From contig NZ_JABVED010000018.1 in the NCBI RefSeq assembly GCF_014323725.1, positions 41,317 to 105,316 on the forward strand: 64,000 bases of DNA, read 5' to 3'. Below, piece by piece: positions 33,734 through 42,980 of the stretch (position 1 is its first letter; every line of letters starts with the position of its first letter). Source of the DNA: Actinokineospora xionganensis (GTDB lineage Bacteria; Actinomycetota; Actinomycetes; Mycobacteriales; Pseudonocardiaceae). A model generated the notes under the pieces. The model was given only the letters and a program-made list of their open reading frames with translations. It searched no databases and was not told where the DNA came from. A program made the position numbers and the translations under genes.

Positions 33734-35179
33734 TCACGCCTGGTGCTCCGGGTTGTCCCGCCAGAACTGCTGGCCCGTCGCGCCGAGGGTGGAGATGGGG
33801 TCGTAGTACGGGTAGCGGCGGCTGAGGATCGCGGCGGCCTCCTCGGCCTCCATGCGCTCCGTGCCCGCGCGGTAGTTCTTGGTCCAGTACGAGATACCCA
33901 ACTCGCGGTCGTATTCGGCGAGTTGGTGGACCCAGCGCTTACCGACGTACGGCACGTCGCAGATGATTCGTGGCGTCGCGTAGCCGGGGAGGTAGCCCAT
34001 GATCGCGTGCTGCAGTTCCTGCGCTTCCCACACCGCGACCCGCCAGTGTTCGGCGTTGGGGATCATGTCGCACATGTAGAAGTAGTACGGCAGGATGTTC
34101 GCCTCGCCCTGCAGCGCGAAGCACAGGTCCAGCAACGCTTCCGGGGTCGCGTTGACCCCGCGCATCAGCACGCCCTGGTTGCGGACGTCGCGGACGCCGA
34201 CCTCCAGCGCCGTGCGCGCGGCCTCGGCGACCAACGGGGTCACCGACTGCACGTGGTTGACGTGCGTGTGGATCGCCAGGTTCACCCCGCGACGCGCGGC
34301 CGTGCGGGCCACCCGCTCCAGGCCCTCGACGACGCTCGGCTGCAGCCAGTGCTGCGGCAGACCCGCCAACGCCTTGGTGGCCAGCCGGATGTCACGGACG
34401 GTCTCGATGTCGAGCAGCCGCATCAGGAACAGCTCGAGCTGCTTCCACGGCACGTTCGCCACGTCGCCGCCGGAGACGACCACGTCCCGCACACCCGGGG
34501 TGCGCTTGAGGTAGTCGATCATCTGGTCGTAGCGGTCGACCGGCTTCAACGTCAGCTTGTGCTTCTCCACCTGCGGGGTGGAGTTGCCGACCAGGTCCAT
34601 CCGGGTGCAGTGGCCGCAGTACTGCGGGCACGTCGAGAGCATCTCCGCGAGGACCTTCGTCGGGTAGCGGTGGGTCAGCCCCTCCACCACCCACATCTCG
34701 GCCTCGTGCAGCGAGTCACGCTCCGAGTGCGGGTGCGACGGCCAGTCCGGGTCGCGGTCGGACCGCACCGGCAGCATGTAGCGGCGCACCGGGTCGGCGA
34801 AGAACGCCTCGGTGAACTCCGGCGTCGTGGTCTCCGCCGTCGGCGCCATCGTGTTGAGCATCTGCGGCGGCAGCAGCATCGACATCGTCGCCAGTTGCTG
34901 CTGGTCGGCGGCCAGTTCCTCGTAGAACGACTCCGACAACAGGTCGCCGACCACCTTGCGTAGCTGCAACGCGTTCTTCACACAGTTCACCCGCTGCCAC
35001 TGGGCGTCTCGCCACTGGGCCTCGGTGACCGTCTTCCAGCCCGGGAACCGCCGCCAATCCGGTTCGACCAGCTCACGCCGGACGTACTCATAAGGCTGTT
35101 CACCGGCGTGGTGGACCGCGTCGGACACCGTCGTCGCCGGGGTCTCCGGCTTCAGCTCTGCAACACGCAGGGCAGTCAT
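33734..35179 (-). CDS. kamA: Lysine 2,3-aminomutase-like radical SAM enzyme
   Basis: 481 residues. Radical SAM enzyme that, using a 4Fe-4S cluster, SAM and PLP, shifts the alpha-amino group of L-lysine to C3. The cluster motif is Cys184-x3-Cys188-x2-Cys191 (CPQYCGHC). The PLP lysine is probably Lys414 in CDVPYVGKRW, where clostridial enzymes have PGGGGK, so this is a divergent branch and another amino acid substrate is possible. ATG 35179 has a GGAGC ribosome site. It is divergent from kdd; the other genes of the lysine pathway lie on the plus strand, which supports lysine. Confidence 0.88.
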   Translation of the reverse strand: MTALRVAELKPETPATTVSDAVHHAGEQPYEYVRRELVEPDWRRFPGWKTVTEAQWRDAQWQRVNCVKNALQLRKVVGDLLSESFYEELAADQQQLATMSMLLPPQMLNTMAPTAETTTPEFTEAFFADPVRRYMLPVRSDRDPDWPSHPHSERDSLHEAEMWVVEGLTHRYPTKVLAEMLSTCPQYCGHCTRMDLVGNSTPQVEKHKLTLKPVDRYDQMIDYLKRTPGVRDVVVSGGDVANVPWKQLELFLMRLLDIETVRDIRLATKALAGLPQHWLQPSVVEGLERVARTAARRGVNLAIHTHVNHVQSVTPLVAEAARTALEVGVRDVRNQGVLMRGVNATPEALLDLCFALQGEANILPYYFYMCDMIPNAEHWRVAVWEAQELQHAIMGYLPGYATPRIICDVPYVGKRWVHQLAEYDRELGISYWTKNYRAGTERMEAEEAAAILSRRYPYYDPISTLGATGQQFWRDNPEHQA

Positions 35180-35203
35180 ATGTGCTCCTCGCCGTTCGGG
35201 TGG

Positions 35204-35247
35204 CGTAAAGATATGCTGCCATACGACTCGAACGACGTAAATCTTAC
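35204..35247. promoter_or_regulatory. Repeated CGTAAA elements in the kamA/kdd divergent promoter
   Basis: CGTAAAGAT (35204-35212) and CGTAAATCT (35236-35244) are 32 bases, three helical turns, apart in the only AT-rich part of the intergenic region; ATCTTACG (35241-35248) is also a near inverse of the first. Possible binding sites for a regulator controlling both directions. No regulator gene is adjacent. Confidence 0.35.
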
Positions 35248-35257
35248 GGAGGTCGCC

Positions 35258-36295
35258 TTGACGGAAGCCCGCCCTGTGTCGCCTTACGGGCTGCACCGCG
35301 TGCTCGAACCCGCCGGGGTCCTGCCCCAGCAGGCACAACGGCTCGACCCCGACCCCACGCCGCGCGCCGACGAGGTCGTCGTGAACGTGGAGAAGCTCAA
35401 CCTCGACGCCGCCTCCTACCGGCAACTCCGGGAAGAACATGGCACCGGTGAAGCGGTCCGGGCCGCCGTCCTGGACATCGTCGAGGCGCGCGGCAAGATG
35501 CAGAACCCGGTCACCGGGTCCGGCGGCATGCTCCTGGGCACCGTCGTCGCCGTCGGCCCCGAGTCGCCATTGGGCCTCAAGGTCGGTGACCGGATCGCCA
35601 CCCTCGTCTCGCTCACGCTGACCCCGCTGCGCATCACCGACGGCCTGGCCGCCTGGGACGGCGAAGGCGAGCAGGTGCCGTGCGCCGGCACCGCGGTCCT
35701 CTTCGGCCGCTCGATCGCCGCGGTCCTGCCCGACGACCTGCCCGACGGCCTCGCGCTGTCCGTCCTCGACGTCTGCGGCGCGCCCGCCCTGACCGACCGG
35801 GTCGTCCGCGACGCCGGTGAAGGCGCCTCCGTCTGCGTGTTCGGCGGCGGCGGCAAATCCGGCTCGCTCTCACTGGTCGCCGCGCGCCGCGCCGGTGCGG
35901 GCCGGATCGTGGCGCTCGTCCCGACCGAACGCGAAGCCGAAGCCGTGCGTGAAGCAGGGCTGGCCGACGAGGTCGTCATCGCCGACGCCCGCGACCCGCT
36001 CGCCGTCGCCGAGGCGGTCGGCACCCCGGTCGACGTGACCGTGGTGTGCGTCGACGTCCCCGGCTGCGAGCACGGCGCGGTCCTGGCCACGGCCCAGGGC
36101 GGCACGGTGATCTTCTTCTCCATGGCCACCTCGTTCGCCGCCGCCGCGCTCGGCGCCGAAGGGCTCGCCGCCGACGTGCGGATGCTCATCGGCAACGGCT
36201 ACGTGCCTGGTCACGCCGCGTTCGCCCTGAACCTGTTGCGCGCCGAGCCCGGGGTGCGCGCCCTGTTCGAGTCGCGCGAACGGCAGACTGCTTGA
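35258..36295 (+). CDS. kdd: L-erythro-3,5-diaminohexanoate dehydrogenase
   Basis: 345 residues from TTG 35258, chosen because GGAGG lies five bases upstream and gives the usual Kdd length; an ATG at 35213 would add 15 residues without a ribosome site. Rossmann-type NAD domain (VCVFGGGGKSGSLSLVAARRAGAG, about 190-213) after a GroES-like N-domain with NPVTGSGGMLLG. It oxidises 3,5-diaminohexanoate to 3-keto-5-aminohexanoate, the third step of the lysine aminomutase route. First gene of the five-gene kam operon. Confidence 0.88.
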   Translation: MTEARPVSPYGLHRVLEPAGVLPQQAQRLDPDPTPRADEVVVNVEKLNLDAASYRQLREEHGTGEAVRAAVLDIVEARGKMQNPVTGSGGMLLGTVVAVGPESPLGLKVGDRIATLVSLTLTPLRITDGLAAWDGEGEQVPCAGTAVLFGRSIAAVLPDDLPDGLALSVLDVCGAPALTDRVVRDAGEGASVCVFGGGGKSGSLSLVAARRAGAGRIVALVPTEREAEAVREAGLADEVVIADARDPLAVAEAVGTPVDVTVVCVDVPGCEHGAVLATAQGGTVIFFSMATSFAAAALGAEGLAADVRMLIGNGYVPGHAAFALNLLRAEPGVRALFESRERQTA

Positions 36296-36297
36296 CC

Positions 36298-37902
36298 ATG
36301 ACGAACGCGCACCCCCGGACCACACTGCTGACCGGCGGAAAGATCCACTCCCCGGCCGACCCGCACGCCACCGCCATGGCCGTCGAGGACGGCATCGTGG
36401 TGTGGCTCGGCCAGGACTCCGTCGGCCGCACGATGTACTCCGGCGCCGACGAGACCGTCGAACTCGACGGCGGTTTCGTCGCGCCCGCGTTCGTCGACGC
36501 CCACGTGCACGCCACCTCGGCGGGGCTGCTGCGGACCGGTCTCGACCTGACCGGGTGCGCGTCGCTCACGGAGTGCCTCGACGCGCTTCGGGCCCATGTG
36601 CGCACGAGCGGGAACGCGCTGGTGTGGGGCCACGGGTGGGACGAGACGACCTGGCCGGAGCGGCGCACGCCCACCCGGGCCGAACTCGACGCCGCTGCCC
36701 AGGGCGCGCCCGTCTATCTCTCGCGCATCGACGTGCACTCCGCGCTGGTGTCCTCGGCGCTGCTGCAGCACGCTCGCGGCGCCGACGGGTTCAGCGAGGA
36801 CGGCCCGCTCAACAAGGACGCCCACCACCGGGTCCGCCGGGCCGCCCTCGCCGCGATCACCCCGGCTCAGCGGGCCGAAGCGCAGACAGCGTTCCTGCTC
36901 CACGCGGCGGAGATGGGCATCGCGTCGGTACACGAGTGCGCCGGTCCCGACATCTCGGGCACGGACGACTTCGCCGACCTGCTCGCCCGCACCGACGGCC
37001 CCGAGGTGGTCGGCTACTGGGGCGAGCGCGGGAGCGCCGACCTCGCCGCCCGGCTCGGCGCACGCGGCCTGGCCGGTGATCTGTTCGTCGACGGCGCGAT
37101 CGGCTCCCGCACCGCCGCCCTCTGTCACCCGTACGCCGATGCCCCAGACACCAGCGGCACCCTCTACCTCGACGCGCCCGCCATCGCCGAGCACCTGCGG
37201 ATCTGCACCGAGGCGGGCATCCAGGCCGGGTTCCACGTCATCGGCGACAGCGCCGTCGCCGAGGTGATCGACGGCTTCGCGATCGCCGAGAAGACCGTCG
37301 GCCGCGAAGCCCTCGCAGGCGCCCGGCACCGCCTCGAACACCTGGAGATGGTCACCACCGAGCAGGCAGAGCGGCTCGGACAGTGGGGTGTGGTCGCCTC
37401 CGTGCAGCCCCTCTTCGACGCCGCCTGGGGCGGACCGGACGGCATGTACACCGAGCGACTCGGTGAGCGCGGCACCATGCTCAACCCGTTCTCCCGCCTC
37501 GCCGCCGCAGGCGTGATCCTCGCCTTGGGCTCCGACGCCCCCGTCACCCGCGTCGACCCGTGGGCCACCGTCCAAGCCGCCGTGCACCACCGCACCGATG
37601 GCTACGGGCTCTCCGCCCGGGCCGCGTTCACCGCCCACACCAAGGGCGGCTGGCGCGCGGCGGGCGTCGACGACGGCATCACCGGGACCCTGCAGCCCGG
37701 CGCCCCCGCCACCTACGCCATCTGGGACGCCCCCGAACTCGTCACCGCCACCCCCGACTCCCGTGTGCAGCGCTGGTCGACGGACCCGCGCTCGCGCGTG
37801 CCCGCCCTGCCGCCGCTACACCCCGGCGCCGAACTTCCCGTCTGTCTGCGCACCGTCCTACGCGGTCGCACAATCCACCACCGCGAGGAGCACCACCAGT
37901 GA
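36298..37902 (+). CDS. Amidohydrolase (YtcJ-like, amidohydrolase_3) within the kam operon
   Basis: 534 residues, TIM-barrel metal hydrolase: PAFVDAHVHAT (about 60-70) holds the first metal histidines, FVDGAIGSRTA near 263, FHVIGDSAV near 317, HRLEHLEM near 345, and SDAPVTRVDPW near 410 the catalytic Asp. It should hydrolyse an amide, lactam or imine. It starts two bases after kdd and overlaps kamD by four bases, so it is an integral operon member, although classical lysine fermentation has no such step. The substrate is unknown; a cyclised (lactam or imine) amino-keto acid is one possibility. Confidence 0.85.
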   Translation: MTNAHPRTTLLTGGKIHSPADPHATAMAVEDGIVVWLGQDSVGRTMYSGADETVELDGGFVAPAFVDAHVHATSAGLLRTGLDLTGCASLTECLDALRAHVRTSGNALVWGHGWDETTWPERRTPTRAELDAAAQGAPVYLSRIDVHSALVSSALLQHARGADGFSEDGPLNKDAHHRVRRAALAAITPAQRAEAQTAFLLHAAEMGIASVHECAGPDISGTDDFADLLARTDGPEVVGYWGERGSADLAARLGARGLAGDLFVDGAIGSRTAALCHPYADAPDTSGTLYLDAPAIAEHLRICTEAGIQAGFHVIGDSAVAEVIDGFAIAEKTVGREALAGARHRLEHLEMVTTEQAERLGQWGVVASVQPLFDAAWGGPDGMYTERLGERGTMLNPFSRLAAAGVILALGSDAPVTRVDPWATVQAAVHHRTDGYGLSARAAFTAHTKGGWRAAGVDDGITGTLQPGAPATYAIWDAPELVTATPDSRVQRWSTDPRSRVPALPPLHPGAELPVCLRTVLRGRTIHHREEHHQ

Positions 37903-39485
37903 GCCAGACTCGGGCCCTGCTGGACCTGGACCCCAAGGTCGTCGCCACCGCGCGCGGCCTGGCCGCCAAGGCCGCCGCACCGGTCATCGACCTCGCGCGC
38001 GCCCACACCACGGTCGCCGTCGAACGCGCCACCCTGCGCCTGGCCGGGATCACCGGGGCCGACACCACGCACCGCGCCGGTGACGTGCCCTGGGTGAACC
38101 GGGTCGTCGACACCGTCCGCGAACACTGCGGGCTGGAACACGGCGTGACGCTGCCGGTGTTCCACGCGCTGCGCGAACACGACCTCGGCAGCCTCACCGA
38201 ACTGGCCGAGGCCACCGCCGCCGGGCAGATCCAGTTCACGATCCCCACCGGCCGCGCCGCCACCTCCGCGGCGAAGGCCGCCCGGGTCGCCGTCGCCAAG
38301 GGCCTGCGCACGGTCGACCGCAACCGCGCCAACCGCGACAAGCTCGTCACCAAGCTCGGCGACCCGCCGCGGCGGCCGTGGATCTATCTGATCGTGGCGA
38401 CCGGCGACATCGACGAGGACGTCGTGCAGGCCGCCAACGCCGCCCGCGCCGGCGCCGACATCATCGCCGTCATTCGCTCCACCGGGCAGTCGCTGCTCGA
38501 CTACGTCCCCGAGGGCGCCACCCACCACGGGTTCGCGGGCACCTACGCGACCCAGGAGAACTTCCGCATCATGCGGGCCGCGCTGGACGAGGTGTCCAAG
38601 GAGGTCGGCCGCTACGTGCGGCTCACCAACTACGCCTCCGGCCTGTGCATGCCGGAGATCGCGGTGCTCGCGGGCCTGGAACGGCTCGACATGATGCTCA
38701 ACGACTCGATGTACGGGATCCTCTTTCGCGACATCAACCCGATCCGCACCTTCGTCGACCAGCGGTTCTCCCGCCAGGTCCACGCGCGCGCCGGGATCAT
38801 CATCAATACCGGCGAGGACAACTACCTCACCACCGCCGACGCCGTCGACGCCGCGCACACCGTCACCGTCTCGCAGCTGCTCAACGAGCACTTCGCGCAC
38901 GAGGCCGGGCTGCCCGACGAGTTGCTCGGCCTCGGGCACGCCTTCGAGATCAACCCGAAGGTCCCCGACTCGTTCCGCCTCGAACTCGCTCACGCGCTGC
39001 TCGCCCGGGAGCTTTTCCCCGACGCGCCGCTCAAGTGGATGCCGCCGACGAAGCACATGACCGGCGACGTGTTCAACGGCTACCTCCTGGATGGGTTCTT
39101 CAACCTCGCGGGGGTGCTCACCGGCCAGTCGATCCTGCTCGTCGGGATGATGACCGAGGCGGTCGTGACCCCGTTCCTGTCCGACCGCGACCTGGCGCTG
39201 GCCAACGTCCGCTACGTCCTCGACGCGGCGGGCAGCCTCCGCGAGGACTTCCGGCCCGCCCCCGACGGCCTGATCGTCAAGCGGGCCCACCAGGTCCTCG
39301 GCGAAGCCGTCGACCTGCTCGACCGGATCGTCGATGACGGGCTGCTCAACGCGATCGCCGACGGAACGTTCGGCCTGATGAAGCGTCCGGCCGACAAGGG
39401 CAAGGGTGCCGACGGCGTCATCGAGAAGGCCGACGGCTACCTCAACCCCGCCACCACCCTGCTCGACGAGGGAGCGACGAAGTGA
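37899..39485 (+). CDS. kamD: Lysine 5,6-aminomutase alpha subunit
   Basis: 528 residues, matching the large subunit of the B12- and PLP-dependent aminomutase that converts beta-lysine to 3,5-diaminohexanoate. A TIM-barrel domain with VIRSTGQSLLDYVPEGAT, GLCMPEIAVLAGLERLDMMLNDSMYGILFRDIN-type sequence and YLLDGFFNLAG is characteristic of KamD. GTG 37899 overlaps the amidohydrolase TGA and the kamE start overlaps its own stop (GTGA), so stoichiometric synthesis with KamE is expected. Confidence 0.93.
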   Translation: MSQTRALLDLDPKVVATARGLAAKAAAPVIDLARAHTTVAVERATLRLAGITGADTTHRAGDVPWVNRVVDTVREHCGLEHGVTLPVFHALREHDLGSLTELAEATAAGQIQFTIPTGRAATSAAKAARVAVAKGLRTVDRNRANRDKLVTKLGDPPRRPWIYLIVATGDIDEDVVQAANAARAGADIIAVIRSTGQSLLDYVPEGATHHGFAGTYATQENFRIMRAALDEVSKEVGRYVRLTNYASGLCMPEIAVLAGLERLDMMLNDSMYGILFRDINPIRTFVDQRFSRQVHARAGIIINTGEDNYLTTADAVDAAHTVTVSQLLNEHFAHEAGLPDELLGLGHAFEINPKVPDSFRLELAHALLARELFPDAPLKWMPPTKHMTGDVFNGYLLDGFFNLAGVLTGQSILLVGMMTEAVVTPFLSDRDLALANVRYVLDAAGSLREDFRPAPDGLIVKRAHQVLGEAVDLLDRIVDDGLLNAIADGTFGLMKRPADKGKGADGVIEKADGYLNPATTLLDEGATK

Positions 39486-40249
39486 CGACCACAGAGACTC
39501 CCAAGACGAAGCGCTACGTGCGCCCCTACGGCGACACCACCGGCGACGGCATGGCGCAGATGTCGTTCACCCTGCCGATCCCGTTCGGCCCCCGCGCCGA
39601 CGGGGCCGCGCAGCAGCTGGCGAACAAGATGGGCATGGACCCGGCGATGGTGGTGCACAGCCACCCCATCGGCGAGGACTTCACCTTCTTCGTCGTCTAC
39701 GGCTCCGTGCAGCACATCGTCGACCTCGACGCCGTCAAGGTCGTCGAACGCGAGTACCCGCTGCTGCCGCCGTCCGACGTGAACTCGGCGATCAAGAAGA
39801 CCCTCCGGCGCAAGCTCGTGGTCGTCGGCGCCTGCATCGGCACCGACGCCCACACCGTCGGCATCGACGCGATCCTCAACATCAAGGGCTTCGCCGGAGA
39901 GAAGGGCCTGGAGTACTACCGGGAGCTGCGGGTCGTGAACCTCGGCGCCCAGGTGTCCATCCCGGAACTGGTCAAAGCCGCCCGCGCCGACAAGGCCGAC
40001 GCCGTCCTGATCTCCCAGGTCGTCACCCAGCGTGACGCGCACATCCTCAACACCCAGGAGATGTCGGCGGCGTTCCGCGAGGCGATGGGGGAGCGCTGCC
40101 CGCTGCTCATCGCGGGCGGGCCCCGCTTCGACCCCCTCATGGCCGCCGACCTCGGCGTCGACCGCGTCTTCGGCCGCGGCACCACCCCCGGCGAGGTCGC
40201 CAGCTACCTGGTGCACGCCATCTCCCAGCGAAAGGAACACCACGCATGA
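39482..40249 (+). CDS. kamE: Lysine 5,6-aminomutase beta subunit (cobalamin-binding)
   Basis: 255 residues. The Rossmann domain has the base-off cobalamin motif Asp122-x-His124-x2-Gly127 (TDAHTVG); His124 is the axial cobalt ligand. Lys135, eleven residues later, matches the PLP Schiff-base lysine of the clostridial beta subunit, which shows the same spacing. The N-terminal PYGDTTGDGMAQMSFTLPIP segment is also family-typical. GTG 39482 overlaps kamD. Key residues are all present, so the enzyme should be active. Confidence 0.94.
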   Translation: MTTTETPKTKRYVRPYGDTTGDGMAQMSFTLPIPFGPRADGAAQQLANKMGMDPAMVVHSHPIGEDFTFFVVYGSVQHIVDLDAVKVVEREYPLLPPSDVNSAIKKTLRRKLVVVGACIGTDAHTVGIDAILNIKGFAGEKGLEYYRELRVVNLGAQVSIPELVKAARADKADAVLISQVVTQRDAHILNTQEMSAAFREAMGERCPLLIAGGPRFDPLMAADLGVDRVFGRGTTPGEVASYLVHAISQRKEHHA

Positions 40250-40632
40250 CCCGCGAGGTCGGATTCACCGTCACCCACCGCAACTACGTGCCGCACTCGC
40301 ACGCCCACTACGGCGGCAGCCTCGTGGACGGCGCGTACGGCCTCGGGCTCTTCGGCGACGTGGCCACCGAGATGTGCGTCCGCACCGATGGTGACGAAGG
40401 TCTCTTCGCGGGCTACCAGGCGGTCGAGTTCCTCGCGCCGATCCGCGCGGGTGACGTCGTCGAGGCGACCGCCACGCTCACCCGGGTGGGCACCCGGTCC
40501 CGTGACCTCGACTTCGAGGTCCGCGTGGTGTGTCGCGCGGCGCCCGAGCGCGGCGACTCGGCCGCCGACGTCCTCGATCCGCCGATTGTGGCGACGCGCG
40601 CAAAAGGCACCGTGGTCGTGCCCGGTCAGTGA
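40246..40632 (+). CDS. kal: 3-aminobutyryl-CoA ammonia lyase-like hotdog protein
   Basis: 128 residues of a thioesterase-like hotdog fold. HAHYGGSLVDGAYGLGLFGD, DGDEGLFAGYQAVEFLAPIRAGDVVEA and the terminal V(V)ATRAKGTVVV match Kal, which removes ammonia from 3-aminobutyryl-CoA to give crotonyl-CoA, the last step of lysine fermentation. Start ATG 40246 overlaps kamE (ATGA). Its presence implies that a 3-aminoacyl-CoA is made, but the enzyme that would normally make it (Kce) is not in the window. Confidence 0.88.
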   Translation: MTREVGFTVTHRNYVPHSHAHYGGSLVDGAYGLGLFGDVATEMCVRTDGDEGLFAGYQAVEFLAPIRAGDVVEATATLTRVGTRSRDLDFEVRVVCRAAPERGDSAADVLDPPIVATRAKGTVVVPGQ

Positions 40633-40648
40633 CAGAAACCGCTCCGTT

Positions 40649-40706
40649 TGGGCCGAATGGATGAACGGATGCTTGCGCCGAATAGTCGTTCGCTGATAAC
40701 AACCGG
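40649..40706 (+). promoter_or_regulatory. Promoter and conserved box upstream of first SRPBCC-ligase gene
   Basis: TGGGCCGAATGG (40649-40660), TGCTTG at 40670 and CGCTGATAACAACCGG (40691-40706). The same blocks occur with identical spacing before the second ligase gene. TTGCGC (40673-40678) and GATAAC (40695-40700) are 16 bases apart and could be the -35 and -10; the GGCC box may bind a regulator. Confidence 0.6.
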
Positions 40707-40762
40707 TCCCACACTTGTCAGTTGTGGCCTGGGGAACTCAGGTCGGGCGATGACGGAGGACC

Positions 40763-42838
40763 ATGCCGACCGAGCTCGTCGAGGTGGACCTCACCCTCGA
40801 TCACTCACCCGAACAGGTTTGGGATGTCCTGAGTGATCTGGAGCTGTACCCGCGCTTCGCCCGCGAGGTCGCCGCGGTCGAGCGCTTCGGCGCCACCGCG
40901 CCGGGCCGCGGGGCGAAGTTCCGGGTGCGGTTCAGCGTCGGCTCGGCCAAGCCGGTCCTCGACGAGGTCGAGATCCTCGTCCACCGCCCGCACGAGCACC
41001 TGGTGCTCGTCAGCCCGCGCTGGGAAGGCGGGCACCTCACTGTGCGCCTCGAACCGGCCTCGCGCGGCCGCACGCTCGTGCAGGTGATGCTCTCGCTGCC
41101 CGAGGGCATCACCGCCGGGACCGTGCTGACCAACTCCTGGGTACGCAGACGGGTCCGCAAGGCCCTGTCCGTCATCGACCACCACCTCGCGGGACGGGCC
41201 GTCACCTCCTCGCCCACGCGGATCGACCAGTCCTCCCGCAGCCAGTCCGCGCTCAACGTCGCCGTCACCCTGGCGCGCGCCGGGGTCTTCACCCCCGGCA
41301 GACCGGACCGGCTGGTCCGCCAGCTCAACGCGCTGGCCCGCTGGGGCCCCACCTTCGCCGGCGGCTACCGGGCCGCCGCCGCGGCCAATCCCGACCACCC
41401 GGCGATCATCGACGAGCGCGGCGAGCTGAGCTTCGACGAGATCGACCGCCGAACCACCCGGCTGGCCAACGGCCTGGCCGAGTACGGGGTGCGGCCGGGG
41501 CGTCGGGTCGCGCTGATGTGCCGCAACCACGCGGGCATCGTCGAGGCGGTCATCGCCTGCGGCAAGCTCGGAGCCGACGTGCTCATGGTCAACACCGGGC
41601 TCTCGGCCGACCAGATCGCCGACCTCGTCGACCAGCACCGGCCGATCGCGCTGCTCGCCGACGACGAGTTCGGCCCGCTGTTCCACAACCTGCCCGCGTC
41701 GCTGCCGTGGATCTCCACCTGGAGCGCGGCGCCCGGACAGGTCAGCACCGACACGATCACCCAGGACGCGGCCTCGACGCCGCTGCGCCCGCCCGCGACG
41801 CCGAGCAAGATCATCGTCATGACCTCGGGCACCACGGGAATTCCCAAAGGCGCCCGCCGCCGCAACCCGCCCGGGCTGAGCGCCGCCGCGTCGGTGTACT
41901 CCCGCATCCCGCTGCGCTTCCACGAGAAGATGCTGATCCCGGCGCCGCTGTTTCACACGTGGGGACTGGCCGCGGTGCAACTGGGCATGCCGCTGCAGGC
42001 CACGCTCGTGCTGCAGCGCCGGTTCGACCCCGAGTCCGCGCTGCGCGCCATCGCCGAGCTGGGCTGCACGTCGATGTTCGCCGTGCCGATCATGCTGCAG
42101 CGCATCCTCGACCTGCCCGCCCGCGTCCGGGCCCGCTACGACACGTCCTCGCTGCGCGTGGTCGCCAGCAGCGGCTCGGCCATGTCGGGGTCGTTCGTCA
42201 CCCGGTTCATGGACACCTTCGGCGACATCCTCTACAACCTCTACGGCTCCACCGAGGTCTCCTGGGCGAGCATCGCCGACCCGGCCGACCTGCGGGCCGC
42301 GCCGACGACCGCGGGCCGGTGCCCGGTCGGCACCCGGGTGGGCATCCTCGACCCGTCCGGCAAGCCGCTGCCACCCGGCGCGGTCGGAAGCATCTGCGTG
42401 GGCAACGAGATGCTGTTCGAGGGTTACACCAACGGCAGCCGCAACGAGATGCACTCCGACCTGATGGTCACCGGCGACCGCGGTTACCTCGACGCGGACG
42501 ACCGACTGTTCGTCTGCGGGCGCGACGACGACATGATCATCTCCGGTGGCGAGAACGTGTTCCCGCGGCCGGTGGAAGAGCTGCTGATGGGACTCGCCGA
42601 GGTCGACGACGCGGCCGTGGTCGGCGTGCCCGACCGCGAGTTCGGCCAGCGGTTCGTCGCTTATGTGGCGCTGCGGCCGGGGGCCCGGCTCGAGGCGACC
42701 GATGTGCGGCACTACGTGCACGACCATCTGGAGCGGTTCTCGGTGCCGAGGGACGTGTTCTTCGTCCGGCGGGTGCCCCGAAACGCCACCGGCAAGGTCG
42801 TCAAGCGCCTCCTCGCCGAACCTGACTTGACCGCATGA
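40763..42838 (+). CDS. SRPBCC domain fused to AMP-dependent acyl-CoA synthetase, copy 1
   Basis: 691 residues. Residues about 1-145 form an SRPBCC (polyketide-cyclase/START-like) ligand-binding domain (TELVEVDLTLDHSPEQVWDVLSD); about 185-691 an adenylate-forming ligase with TSGTTGIPKG (354-363), YGSTEVSWAS near 495, the GDRGYLD hinge and the catalytic PRNATGKVVKR (Lys678). The ligase should activate a carboxylate as an acyl-AMP and then an acyl-CoA. A soluble ligand-binding domain at the N-terminus of such an enzyme is unusual and may deliver a hydrophobic or unstable substrate. A GGAGG site precedes ATG 40763. It follows the kam operon after 130 bases with its own promoter. Confidence 0.92.
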   Translation: MPTELVEVDLTLDHSPEQVWDVLSDLELYPRFAREVAAVERFGATAPGRGAKFRVRFSVGSAKPVLDEVEILVHRPHEHLVLVSPRWEGGHLTVRLEPASRGRTLVQVMLSLPEGITAGTVLTNSWVRRRVRKALSVIDHHLAGRAVTSSPTRIDQSSRSQSALNVAVTLARAGVFTPGRPDRLVRQLNALARWGPTFAGGYRAAAAANPDHPAIIDERGELSFDEIDRRTTRLANGLAEYGVRPGRRVALMCRNHAGIVEAVIACGKLGADVLMVNTGLSADQIADLVDQHRPIALLADDEFGPLFHNLPASLPWISTWSAAPGQVSTDTITQDAASTPLRPPATPSKIIVMTSGTTGIPKGARRRNPPGLSAAASVYSRIPLRFHEKMLIPAPLFHTWGLAAVQLGMPLQATLVLQRRFDPESALRAIAELGCTSMFAVPIMLQRILDLPARVRARYDTSSLRVVASSGSAMSGSFVTRFMDTFGDILYNLYGSTEVSWASIADPADLRAAPTTAGRCPVGTRVGILDPSGKPLPPGAVGSICVGNEMLFEGYTNGSRNEMHSDLMVTGDRGYLDADDRLFVCGRDDDMIISGGENVFPRPVEELLMGLAEVDDAAVVGVPDREFGQRFVAYVALRPGARLEATDVRHYVHDHLERFSVPRDVFFVRRVPRNATGKVVKRLLAEPDLTA

Positions 42839-42980
42839 AGGTCGGCTTCGGCCTGCGATGATCACCGACCGTAGGCGCCGAATTCGACAACCGGGCGCCG
42901 CCGATTTGTATCACTTGTGACAACTCCCAAGCGGCCATTCGGACCGCTGGTTACGCCAATAGGGTGGCGGTGATCGGTAC

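Noticed and set aside
33734..35440. KamA start upstream at 35440
   Set aside because: The extra residues would cover the whole divergent promoter and the kdd 5' end; ATG 35179 has a good ribosome site and gives the family length.
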